Assembly: GCA_031279735.1 (NCBI GenBank)
Contig: JAITHX010000253.1
Span: forward strand, 1-8,618
Length of the DNA stretch: 8,618 bases
Origin: Prevotellaceae bacterium
GTDB lineage: Bacteria; Bacteroidota; Bacteroidia; Bacteroidales; UBA932
Reading direction: 5' to 3'
A program made the position numbers and the translations under genes. Below, one piece after another: positions 1 to 5,893 of this stretch. The notes beneath the pieces are model-generated. The model was given only the letters and a program-made list of their open reading frames with translations. It searched no databases and was not told the DNA's origin. How positions within the stretch are numbered: the first letter of the stretch is position 1; each line of letters starts with the position of its first letter.

Positions 1-201
1 GCGGTTAAAAAAAACACCGCAACGCGGTGAAAGCCGGAAGGAAGATTTTAAGACTTGCCCCCGTATTTTGGACACCCCGCCCTATACCCTATACTCCATA
101 ATACATTTCAAAAAAAACACTACATTTGCGCTTTGCTTGTACAAATAAAAAAAGACAAACAATGACGGTCAGCGTATATACAATTAGAAGCAGTTTAATT
201 T
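1..201. other. Upstream intergenic stretch without a supported gene
   Basis: No convincing coding region is visible. The first 30 bases can fold in two exclusive ways, because ACCGC at 16-20 can pair with GCGGT at 1-5 or at 24-28. This could be the remains of a terminator for a gene outside the window. Frame 1 is open only to a TGA at 28-30 and could at most be the last nine codons of an upstream gene. CCCTATA is repeated twice at 80-93. The stretch turns strongly A/T-rich towards the gene starting at 202. Confidence 0.4.
121..128 (+). promoter_or_regulatory. Possible -7 promoter element for the nuclease-like gene
   Basis: TACATTTG matches the Bacteroidota -7 consensus TAnnTTTG at every fixed position and lies 73 bases before the start codon at 202. 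No TTTG-like -33 element is visible 18-21 bases upstream, so the call rests on the -7 element alone. Confidence 0.3.
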
Positions 202-948
202 ATGGGACACTTTTTTTCTAATCGCGATAAAGCAATTCTTATAGGACTTTATTTATCCAAGTTTGACGCAGATAGCTTGAGTGAATTGGGTTTTGACGGA
301 ATTACGCAAGCATTTAATACTTTAGGGTATTCTATTGGAGTTAAACCCGCTTCGATAAAAAATTATCGCGATGAGTTTGATCCATATTTTTCGAATCCGC
401 GAAAAGGCTGGCATAAAAGAACATTAAGAGATAACTGTAAAAAGTTCCTTGACGATTTTTCTTCTTTGAATTTTAGTGATTTTACAGAATTGATAAAAAG
501 TTTTCTGATACATGATTACGAAATTGAAAAATTTATAGAAAAAATTGAAAGGAAAGATAAATCGGAAAGTGTAGCAAAACGATTGATAACTGGAAAATCA
601 GCCGAAGAATATTTTAAAATTCACTATTCGACCGTTAATCAATTTAAGAATTACGAATTAAAGGATACGACTAATCTTGCTTGCGGATTTGATTTTAAAT
701 TATCGCAAAATACGAATTTCTATTGTGTTGAAGTTAAAGGGTTGAACTTGAATGCAGGGAATATCTTATTAACGGAAAAAGAATTTTTTGCAGCAAATGA
801 ATTAAAACAACGGTATTGTCTGTTTGTTGTAATGAATTTTGCGGAAAAGCCCGCTCATCAATTTCTATTTGACCCGCTTAACAGTCGATTAACCTTTAAA
901 AAAACAGAACGAAAAATAACACTGATAAATTATTCAACTTCATTATAA
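202..948 (+). CDS. DUF3883-like / PD-(D/E)XK nuclease-like protein, possible restriction endonuclease
   Basis: Predicted soluble protein of 248 residues. Residues about 5-100 form a helical N-terminal part with a motif around 50-72 (SIKNYRDEFDP, then RKGWHKR) that I associate from memory with small restriction-endonuclease-like proteins. The C-terminal half (about 130-235) has the order of elements of a DUF3883/PD-(D/E)XK core: a helix with E135/E136, GFDF with D164, the strand VEVK with E177 and K179, and TEKEFFAANE (191-200). Known members of this fold cut DNA; cleavage here is inferred. No methyltransferase gene lies beside it in the window, so a partner would have to be further upstream or absent. 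The gene is clearly more A/T-rich than everything downstream, which suggests horizontal acquisition. The ATG at 202 follows an A/T-rich leader. The next gene starts 10 bases after its stop. An inactive remnant of a restriction system is an alternative. Confidence 0.6.
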   Translation: MGHFFSNRDKAILIGLYLSKFDADSLSELGFDGITQAFNTLGYSIGVKPASIKNYRDEFDPYFSNPRKGWHKRTLRDNCKKFLDDFSSLNFSDFTELIKSFLIHDYEIEKFIEKIERKDKSESVAKRLITGKSAEEYFKIHYSTVNQFKNYELKDTTNLACGFDFKLSQNTNFYCVEVKGLNLNAGNILLTEKEFFAANELKQRYCLFVVMNFAEKPAHQFLFDPLNSRLTFKKTERKITLINYSTSL

Positions 949-958
949 AAGAAAAATA

Positions 959-1558
959 ATGAGACGCATCAAACAATACATGAAGCCGAACGTTCTGCTG
1001 CCGATTTTTATCGGAACGGCGCTTGTTTCGATATTATATGTCGATAGAATTTTTGACGATATTCCCGGATTACCGATAATAATGCTGATTTTATCTTTTG
1101 CATCAATCTATTGCGGAGTGCGCAACATCAACAGGATAAATAAGGACAGCAAACTCGTTGTCGTTGTGCCGATGCTGATGGGAGCGGCGGGCGCTATCTG
1201 GTCGTCGATGCTTTTCTTAAACGGCGAATTTAGAGAGTTTCCCGGATTCTTTGCCGTTCGTCTCGCACTGTACGCGGGCTGGTTTTTTATCGGACTGTTC
1301 AACATAAAGAAAATCCGGCAAAAAATTGATCCCGCCGTAGCGGTTCCCGCCTTTTATAGTCTGTGCGGCGTAATACTGGCTGTCGGATCGGAATTTGACG
1401 GCGACGTAACCGTCGCTCAAAGAATATTGATTGCAGCGGTATTGCTTTTCGTCGGATTTTTAAGTATGGGCGCAATCATGCTGGCACGAAAGTTAATGAA
1501 CGTGTATAAGAATCGAAAGAAACGGAACTCGAACCGGAAAAAGCGCGACCGCGCGTAA
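959..1558 (+). CDS. Six-helix membrane protein made of three internal repeats, unknown function
   Basis: I do not recognise the family. The 199-residue protein has six predicted membrane helices at about 12-28, 38-54, 66-87, 97-116, 126-143 and 156-176, and a very basic C-terminal tail (RKKRNSNRKKR). The helices form three similar pairs. Each begins with a Val/Leu-rich stretch and a proline (P15, P71, P130), has a short acidic loop between its helices (D29-D34, E90-E93, E145-D149), and ends in a basic linker (RNINRINK, KKIRQK, ARKLMNVYKNRK). Basic segments alternating with acidic loops predict both termini in the cytoplasm and the acidic loops outside. It starts 10 bases after the nuclease-like gene, so co-transcription is likely, but its base composition is closer to the downstream genes. 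No catalytic or transport motif is visible; a small channel, carrier or structural membrane protein are all possible. Confidence 0.7.
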   Translation: MRRIKQYMKPNVLLPIFIGTALVSILYVDRIFDDIPGLPIIMLILSFASIYCGVRNINRINKDSKLVVVVPMLMGAAGAIWSSMLFLNGEFREFPGFFAVRLALYAGWFFIGLFNIKKIRQKIDPAVAVPAFYSLCGVILAVGSEFDGDVTVAQRILIAAVLLFVGFLSMGAIMLARKLMNVYKNRKKRNSNRKKRDRA

Positions 1559-1575
1559 TCGCGGGGGATTGTTTT
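1549..1575 (+). terminator. Weak possible terminator after the membrane protein
   Basis: CCGCG at 1549-1553 can pair with CGCGG at 1560-1564 around a 6-base loop that contains the TAA stop codon. A short T-rich stretch follows from 1569. The stem is only 5 bp and the T run is interrupted, so this is tentative. Confidence 0.25.
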
Positions 1576-1597
1576 CACGAAAAAACATTTATCTTTG
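1568..1597 (+). promoter_or_regulatory. Bacteroidota-type promoter for the alkD-ftcD pair
   Basis: TATCTTTG at 1590-1597 is a perfect TAnnTTTG -7 element. ATTG at 1568-1571 fits the -33 element with an 18-base spacer. The expected start of transcription is near 1603-1605, giving a leader of about 30 bases before the ATG at 1634. This is the best promoter match in the window. Confidence 0.6.
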
Positions 1598-1633
1598 CAA
1601 CGTTTTAATGTGTGATTTGAAATTGATTTGAAA

Positions 1634-2383
1634 ATGTTGTTGACAGACGAACTGAAAGCGCTGGCAAATGCCGAAAAAGCAAAGTTTTTGCAGGGCTTTT
1701 TCAAAACCGGAAAAGGTCAGTATGCCGAAGGCGATTTGTTTCTCGGCATAACGGTACCGCAAATCAGAGCAGTTGTCAAGCCCTACAGAGGTTTATCGCT
1801 CTCCGAAATAGAAACGCTCGTGAAATCGGAATTTCACGAAATACGTCTCGCCGGCTTTCTGCTGCTGGTCGAGCGGTTCAAAAAATCCAAGTCGGAAACA
1901 GAACGGGGGGAGATATATGATTTTTATCTTCGCAATGCCCGCAGGGCAAACAACTGGGATTTGGTGGATTTGACCTGCAAGGACATAGTCGGCGCATATC
2001 TGCTCGACAGAAAAGACCGACGGATTCTCGCGCGGCTCGCGCAAAGCGACAATCTCTGGGAACAAAGAATAGCTATGGTATCGACATTCGCATTTATTAA
2101 AAACGGCGATTTCGGCGACGCCCTCGCAATTGCCGAACAACTCCTGCCGCATCGTCACGACTTGATTCATAAAGCCGTCGGCTGGATGCTCCGCGAAACG
2201 GGCAAAAAGGACAAGGAAACGCTTCTCGCTTTTCTCGACGCGCACGCCGCCGTAATGCCGCGTACAGCGCTGCGATACGCCATCGAACATTTTTCGCCCG
2301 ACGAAAGGGAGAAATACATGTCGATGAAACAGTTTTATCTCGCAAAACAGAAGCGCAAAACAGAAGCGCAAAACAACGGATGA
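1634..2383 (+). CDS. DNA alkylation repair protein, AlkD-type DNA glycosylase
   Basis: Cytoplasmic protein of 249 residues built of HEAT-like helical repeats. Family members such as Bacillus cereus AlkD excise positively charged N3- and N7-alkylated purines. The whole fold is represented, from GITVPQIRAVVK (38-49) to MPRTALRYAIEHF near the end. The residues lining the AlkD lesion site are present with near-identical spacing: W108 and D112 in NNWDLVD, R145 in WEQRIAM, and W184 in KAVGWMLRE. The length is normal for the family. I chose ATG 1634 over the in-frame TTG at 1628, which would only add two residues. The last codons are encoded by a 13-bp tandem duplication (2348-2373), so the tail KQKRKTEAQNNG is unlikely to be conserved. 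The stop overlaps the ftcD start as ATGA, indicating translational coupling. The specific symbol alkD is not given because AlkC/AlkD-like subfamilies cannot be separated with certainty by eye. Confidence 0.92.
   Translation: MLLTDELKALANAEKAKFLQGFFKTGKGQYAEGDLFLGITVPQIRAVVKPYRGLSLSEIETLVKSEFHEIRLAGFLLLVERFKKSKSETERGEIYDFYLRNARRANNWDLVDLTCKDIVGAYLLDRKDRRILARLAQSDNLWEQRIAMVSTFAFIKNGDFGDALAIAEQLLPHRHDLIHKAVGWMLRETGKKDKETLLAFLDAHAAVMPRTALRYAIEHFSPDEREKYMSMKQFYLAKQKRKTEAQNNG
2348..2373 (+). repeat. 13-bp tandem duplication at the 3' end of the AlkD-type gene
   Basis: CAGAAGCGCAAAA occurs twice in perfect tandem (2348-2360 and 2361-2373), preceded by CGCAAAA at 2341-2347, which matches the last seven bases of the unit. 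Because 13 is not a multiple of three, the two copies are read in different frames (QKRK, then TEAQN). The second copy places the stop codon on the ftcD start. Confidence 0.95.
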
Positions 2384-3387
2384 ACGAGCAGACGGTCGAA
2401 TGTGTTCCCAACTTCAGCGAAGGCGGCGACACGACGAAAATACGGAAAATCCTCGATTCGATAGAAACAACCTCCGGAGTGCGACTGCTTCACGTTGACC
2501 GCGGAATGGACGCCGGAAGAACAGTTGTAACCTTCGCCGGCTCGCCTCTCGCGGTTTGCGACGCGGCATTCAAAGCGATACGCACCGCATCGGAAATCAT
2601 CGACATGCGTTTGCACCGCGGCAAACATCCCCGCATCGGAAGCGCCGACGTTTGCCCGCTGATACCCTTGCGCGGCATCGACATGAAAACCGTCGTCGAA
2701 CTCGCGCGAAAACTTGCGGAACGGGTCGGAACCGAACTCGACATTCCCGTTTACTGCTACGAACATGCGGCGTTCGTTCCCGAACGGCGCAGTCTGGCTT
2801 TCTGCCGTCGCGGAGGATACGAGGCTTTGCCCGAAAAACTCGCCGCGCAAAAACCGGACTTCGGACCGTCGGAGTTCTCGGAGCGCGTCGCCGCAACCGG
2901 AGCCGCAATCGTGGGAGCGAGAGAACCGCTGATAGCCGTCAATTTCAATCTGGACACCGATTCCAAAGCTGCGGCGTCGCGAATTGCCGCCGAAATTCGC
3001 GAAAGCGGCAACGGAATGAAAGGCGTCAGAGCCATAGGCTGGTACATTGCCGATTTCGGCATCGCGCAAGTTTCGGTCAACCTAATCGACATCGCCGCCG
3101 CGCCTCTTCACAATGTTTTCGAGGAGGTAATTAAACGGGCGGCACTGCAAAACATCAAAGTTTGCGGAACGGAAATTGTAGGATTGATTCCGGAAAAGGT
3201 TCTGTCGGATGCAGGAAAATATTTCGCGGCAAAACGGCAATCCTTAAAAACAGATAAAGAAACATGTTGTTTTGACAATAAACGTTACGTTGAAATAGCG
3301 GTAAGAGAGATGGGACTTGACGCATTAAGCCCGTTCGACGTGAATGAAAGAATTCTGGAATACGTTGCTTTCAAAACAGATGAATAG
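2380..3387 (+). CDS. ftcD: Glutamate formimidoyltransferase (monofunctional)
   Basis: Transfers the formimino group between N-formimino-L-glutamate and tetrahydrofolate (EC 2.1.2.5), linking histidine breakdown to the one-carbon folate pool in the cytoplasm. The 335-residue length equals the transferase part of the mammalian bifunctional enzyme; the cyclodeaminase domain is absent. Diagnostic segments are VECVPNFSEG (6-15), the HVDRGMDAGRTVVTFAG region (38-54), and LHRGKHPRIGSADVCP (78-93). H83 corresponds in position to the catalytic histidine of the porcine enzyme. Later segments are YCYEHAA, NFNLDT, VRAIGWYIADFGIAQVSVNL and GTEIVGLIPE. The ATG overlaps the stop of the AlkD-type gene by four bases, so its translation is probably coupled. 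No other hut gene and no separate cyclodeaminase gene is in the window, so the rest of the pathway must lie elsewhere if it exists. Confidence 0.95.
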   Translation: MNEQTVECVPNFSEGGDTTKIRKILDSIETTSGVRLLHVDRGMDAGRTVVTFAGSPLAVCDAAFKAIRTASEIIDMRLHRGKHPRIGSADVCPLIPLRGIDMKTVVELARKLAERVGTELDIPVYCYEHAAFVPERRSLAFCRRGGYEALPEKLAAQKPDFGPSEFSERVAATGAAIVGAREPLIAVNFNLDTDSKAAASRIAAEIRESGNGMKGVRAIGWYIADFGIAQVSVNLIDIAAAPLHNVFEEVIKRAALQNIKVCGTEIVGLIPEKVLSDAGKYFAAKRQSLKTDKETCCFDNKRYVEIAVREMGLDALSPFDVNERILEYVAFKTDE

Positions 3388-3423
3388 AGATGAAAATAGC
3401 TAGTGTTAAAAAATTAGAAAATA

Positions 3424-3455
3424 CTTGTACACAATAAAATAAAAGTATAATTTTA
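3424..3455 (+). promoter_or_regulatory. Probable promoter of the HTH gene
   Basis: CTTG at 3424-3427 and TAATTTTA at 3448-3455 fit the Bacteroidota -33/-7 pair with a 20-base spacer; the -7 element differs from TAnnTTTG only in its last base. The region is otherwise A/T-rich and non-coding. The leader to the start codon at 3489 would be roughly 25-30 bases. Confidence 0.45.
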
Positions 3456-3488
3456 ACGACGTTTTTAAATAATAAAATTAATAGCATT

Positions 3489-3752
3489 ATGGAGGCGATA
3501 GCAGTAACATTTAATGAATTAAGAAGAATTAAAGATGCTCTTCCCGACGGCAGCATGCATAAAATTGCAGATTTGCTGGACGTAAGCGTGGAAACCGTAA
3601 GAAATTACTTCGGAGGCAAAAACTTTGAACGAGGAAAAGCCATCGGAGTGCATTACGAACAGGGTCCCGAAGGAGGGCTGGTGACATTCGACGATTCTAC
3701 CATGTTCAATCTGGCGAAGAAGATACTTTCGGAACACAGAATCAGATATTGA
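3489..3752 (+). CDS. Small helix-turn-helix DNA-binding protein
   Basis: Protein of 87 residues. A helix-turn-helix is visible at about 22-41 (SMHKIADLLDVSVETVRNYF): the helix HKIADLL, a DVS turn, and a recognition helix VETVRNYF. It is followed by GGKNFERGKAIGVHYEQGPEGG (42-63), a beta-like segment LVTFDD, and a final helix TMFNLAKKIL. From memory, very similar small proteins occur widely in Bacteroidota, usually named only DNA-binding or hypothetical protein. Its target and signal are unknown, and there is no ligand or receiver domain. It has its own promoter-like sequence upstream and a strong terminator just downstream, so it appears to be a single-gene unit. The ATG at 3489 is the first start in frame and puts the HTH at the usual distance from the N-terminus. 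Confidence 0.8.
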   Translation: MEAIAVTFNELRRIKDALPDGSMHKIADLLDVSVETVRNYFGGKNFERGKAIGVHYEQGPEGGLVTFDDSTMFNLAKKILSEHRIRY

Positions 3753-3771
3753 TAGACAGAGAATGAACCGT

Positions 3772-3814
3772 ACGCGGTCGAACCTCCCGAAAAGAGGTTC
3801 GGCGCGCGTTTTGT
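3772..3814 (+). terminator. Strong intrinsic terminator after the HTH gene
   Basis: The arms 3772-3786 and 3794-3809 form a 15-bp stem with one bulged base (G3804), one G-T pair and a 7-base loop (CCGAAAA). The uninterrupted core is CGAACCTC/GAGGTTCG. TTTTGTT follows at once. It ends transcription about 20 bases after the HTH stop codon and separates that gene from thioredoxin. Confidence 0.8.
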
Positions 3815-3840
3815 TATTGAACACGATTAACGTAAAATTT
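3810..3840 (+). promoter_or_regulatory. Possible promoter of thioredoxin
   Basis: TTTG at 3810-3813, inside the T tail of the preceding terminator, is followed after 19 bases by TAAAATTT at 3833-3840, an imperfect -7 element. A second -7-like sequence, TATATTTT at 3846-3853, has no -33 partner at the right distance. An independent promoter is expected because a strong terminator precedes it. Confidence 0.35.
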
Positions 3841-3860
3841 TTTAATATATTTTTAATATA

Positions 3861-4178
3861 ATGGCATTGGAAATAAACAAATCTAACTACGAGGAAATCA
3901 TATCCTCGGGAAATCCGGTAATCCTTGATTTTTGGGCAACTTGGTGCGGTCCGTGCAGGGTTATCGCTCCCTATATCGACGCAATCGCCGAAGAATACGG
4001 CGACAGAGTAATAGTGGGAAAGGTAAACATAGACGACAGCAACGAAGAACTCGCCGCAAAATACGGCATCAGGAACATTCCTACCGTATTGTTCATCAAA
4101 AACGGAGAAGTGCTCGACAGACTGGTTGGCATCTCGGACAAAAAAGTCTATGTGTCCAAACTGAAAGCGATGCTTTAA
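3861..4178 (+). CDS. trxA: Thioredoxin
   Basis: Cytoplasmic protein-disulfide reductant of 105 residues, a single thioredoxin domain of standard length. The active site WCGPC is at 28-32 with C29 and C32 as the redox pair. D23 in the preceding strand is the usual buried aspartate, and P74 in RNIPTVLF is the cis-proline opposite the active site. The end of the domain (FIKNGEVLDRLVGI, then a C-terminal helix) is also canonical. There is no signal peptide, so it is not one of the periplasmic thioredoxin-like proteins common in this phylum. In cells it would receive electrons from thioredoxin reductase, which is not in the window. The gene lies between two terminator hairpins and seems to be transcribed alone. 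Confidence 0.95.
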   Translation: MALEINKSNYEEIISSGNPVILDFWATWCGPCRVIAPYIDAIAEEYGDRVIVGKVNIDDSNEELAAKYGIRNIPTVLFIKNGEVLDRLVGISDKKVYVSKLKAML

Positions 4179-4195
4179 AACATTCGCAAAAAAAT

Positions 4196-4235
4196 AACCG
4201 CATCCTCGAATCTTCGGAGATGCGGTTTTTTTTTT
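4196..4235. terminator. Terminator hairpin shared by convergent trxA and pepD
   Basis: AACCGCATC (4196-4204) pairs perfectly with GATGCGGTT (4219-4227), with further partial pairing inside. Ten T residues follow at 4226-4235, typical of a plus-strand intrinsic terminator. A run of A residues just before the left arm becomes a T run on the minus strand, so the hairpin can probably also end pepD transcription, whose stop codon is 30 bases away. Confidence 0.85.
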
Positions 4236-4241
4236 GACGCG

Positions 4242-4264
4242 GCGGTTCGGATTTACGACATCCC
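4242..4264. repeat. Short repeat copy abutting the pepD stop codon
   Basis: GCGGTTCGGATTT (4242-4254) recurs exactly at 8501-8513. The adjoining CGACATCCC (4256-4264) recurs at 8584-8592, and its inverse GGGATGTCG occurs at 8471-8479. The copy ends exactly at the pepD stop codon (4265-4267 on this strand). It looks like a short relative of the inverted-repeat element at the right end of the window. Confidence 0.6.
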
Positions 4265-5707
4265 TCAGCTCTCCAGCACTGCCGTCAGGAAGTTCCACCA
4301 TTTTTCGACAGAGCCGATATGCACTTTCTCGTCGGGCGAGTGAGGGTATCTGATTGTCGGTCCGCAGGAGATCATGTCGAGTTCGGGATAAATTCCGCCG
4401 AGAAGACCGCATTCCAGTCCGGCGTGTATGGCTTTCACCGCAGGTTCCCTGCCGTAGAGCTTTTCGTAAACCGCTTTCATCTTCAGAAGGATTTGCGAAT
4501 CGGGATTGGGGTTCCATCCGGGGTAGTCGCCGGAGAAGGCGCTTGTTGCTCCGGCCAGAGTGAATACGGCTTCGAGCATCATGGCGGGAATTTCCTTTGC
4601 CGAATCAACCGAACTTCTCATTAGACAAGAGACTGTCGTCGAGTTTTTCTCCGATTTAACGATTGCGAGATTCGTGGATGTTTCAACCAGATCGGGCATG
4701 GCGTCGCTCATGCGGAGCACTCCGTCGGGAGCGGCGCACACGGCATCGACAATCCTGCTGTGAACGCCGGCGGGGATAACCGAGCAGGCTGCCGCTTCGA
4801 TTCTTTCGAAACGTATCTTTATGTCGGGTTCGCAGTCTTTCAGTTCGGCTTTAACTGTTTTTTCCGTTTCGCCTGCCAGCGCTGCCGCCGCCGCCACCTT
4901 GTCGTTCGGAACGAACAGGTCGGCAAAGGCTTCGCGGGGAATGGCGTTGCGCGCGCTGCCGCCGGAAATCGACGAGAGACGAATGTCGCTGCCGAGCGCT
5001 CTCAGTATTCTGAAGATTATTTTGTTTGCGTTTCCTCTGCCCAGATTTATGTCCATGCCCGAATGTCCGCCCTTGAGACCGGTGACGGAAAGTCGGCAGA
5101 GCTGGGCTGCTGCGGGAGCGGGTTCGCTGTCGTACTCGAATCTGAAAGTGCCGTCGAGTCCGCCGGCGCAACCCACATAGAGTTCGCCTTCGTCTTCGGA
5201 ATCGAGATTCATCAGGATCGAGCCTTTCAGTATTCCGGGTTTCAGATGTTTTGCTCCTGTCATTCCGGTTTCTTCGTCAACGGTGAAGAGGGCTTCGAGC
5301 GGTCCGTGTTTCAGCGTGTTCGATTCGAGAATCGCCAGCGTTGCGGCAACGCCTATTCCGTTGTCGGCACCGAGGGTGGTGCCGTCGGCTGTCATCCATT
5401 CGCCGTCGATGCGGAGACTTATCGGATCGTTCTCGAAATCGTGAATTTTGTCGCTGTTTTTCTGCGGAACCATGTCTAAATGCGTTTGGAGGATTATTCC
5501 CGGTTTGTGTTCCATACCGGGAGTTGCCGGCTTTCGAATGATGACGTTTCCTGTTTCGTCCTTGATTGTTTCCAGTCCGAGACTGTTGCCGAACCGAGCT
5601 ACAAAGTCTGCGGCTTTTCCTTCCTTCTTCGAGGGACGCGGAATCAGTGAAAGTTCGTTGAACCTGCGCCACAGTTCTTTTGGTTTTAATTGCGATATAC
5701 TATCCAT
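4265..5707 (-). CDS. pepD: Aminoacyl-histidine dipeptidase (cytosolic nonspecific dipeptidase), peptidase family M20
   Basis: Zinc-dependent cytoplasmic enzyme that splits dipeptides, including Xaa-His. The 480-residue length and motif order match PepD: TLHLD-type metal site as QTHLDMV (H76, D78), GADNGIGV (D115 as bridging ligand), VDEETG (E145 general base, E146 ligand), NLDSEDEGE (D169 ligand), GLKGGHSGMDI in the lid/dimer domain, AIHAGLECG (H428), and YPHSPDE with H456 as the last ligand. All five expected metal ligands are present, so activity is likely. The lid domain occupies roughly residues 205-390. The start codon follows an A/T-rich leader, 24 bases after a perfect -7 element. The gene converges on trxA and shares its terminator hairpin. 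A role in peptide or histidine salvage is plausible, but a link to ftcD is not shown. Confidence 0.95.
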   Translation of the reverse strand: MDSISQLKPKELWRRFNELSLIPRPSKKEGKAADFVARFGNSLGLETIKDETGNVIIRKPATPGMEHKPGIILQTHLDMVPQKNSDKIHDFENDPISLRIDGEWMTADGTTLGADNGIGVAATLAILESNTLKHGPLEALFTVDEETGMTGAKHLKPGILKGSILMNLDSEDEGELYVGCAGGLDGTFRFEYDSEPAPAAAQLCRLSVTGLKGGHSGMDINLGRGNANKIIFRILRALGSDIRLSSISGGSARNAIPREAFADLFVPNDKVAAAAALAGETEKTVKAELKDCEPDIKIRFERIEAAACSVIPAGVHSRIVDAVCAAPDGVLRMSDAMPDLVETSTNLAIVKSEKNSTTVSCLMRSSVDSAKEIPAMMLEAVFTLAGATSAFSGDYPGWNPNPDSQILLKMKAVYEKLYGREPAVKAIHAGLECGLLGGIYPELDMISCGPTIRYPHSPDEKVHIGSVEKWWNFLTAVLES

Positions 5708-5730
5708 CTTTTAAGTTTTTAAAAAACGTT

Positions 5731-5738
5731 CAAAGTTA
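5731..5738 (-). promoter_or_regulatory. -7 promoter element of pepD
   Basis: Read on the minus strand this is TAACTTTG, a perfect TAnnTTTG, ending 23 bases before the pepD start codon. No clear TTTG lies 18-21 bases upstream, so the -33 contact would be weak or replaced by an activator. Confidence 0.5.
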
Positions 5739-5806
5739 GACAAAATTTTCCATTTGGAGAGGGTGTATTCCAATTTGTCGCTTTTTGTCTGAATCGGGAT
5801 TTTCAG

Positions 5807-5893
5807 AATTTAAGGATTCACAGGATTCTGCGGCGGCAGTCTTCATGTTTGTTTGATGTTTGCCGCCGGCAGAATCCTGTGAATCCTTAAATT
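5807..5893. repeat. Long near-perfect inverted repeat, 32/33-bp arms
   Basis: The left arm is 5807-5838 and the right arm 5861-5893. They are complementary throughout except for one extra C in the right arm, and enclose a 22-base loop. The arms contain GGATTCACAGGATTCTG and its complement, ending in a GC-rich segment beside the loop. There is no T run at either end as an intrinsic terminator would need, and it lies upstream of both neighbouring genes. Confidence 0.95.

Noticed and set aside
1..30. C-terminus of an upstream protein in frame 1
   Set aside because: Nine codons (AVKKNTATR) are not enough to support a gene, and the region can equally be a hairpin.
1628..1633. TTG start two codons upstream of the AlkD-type ATG
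   Set aside because: An ATG at 1634 is the better start and homologous sequence begins after it.
2335..3069. 244-codon minus-strand frame opposite ftcD
   Set aside because: ftcD is unambiguous on the plus strand; this frame shows no motif and has shadow-type composition.
3390..3437. 15-residue open frame (MKIASVKKLENTCTQ) after ftcD
   Set aside because: Too short, and it overlaps the -33 element proposed for the HTH gene; no evidence of translation.
3519..4517. 332-codon minus-strand frame spanning the HTH gene, trxA and the pepD end
   Set aside because: It crosses three real genes and two terminators; no domain is visible.
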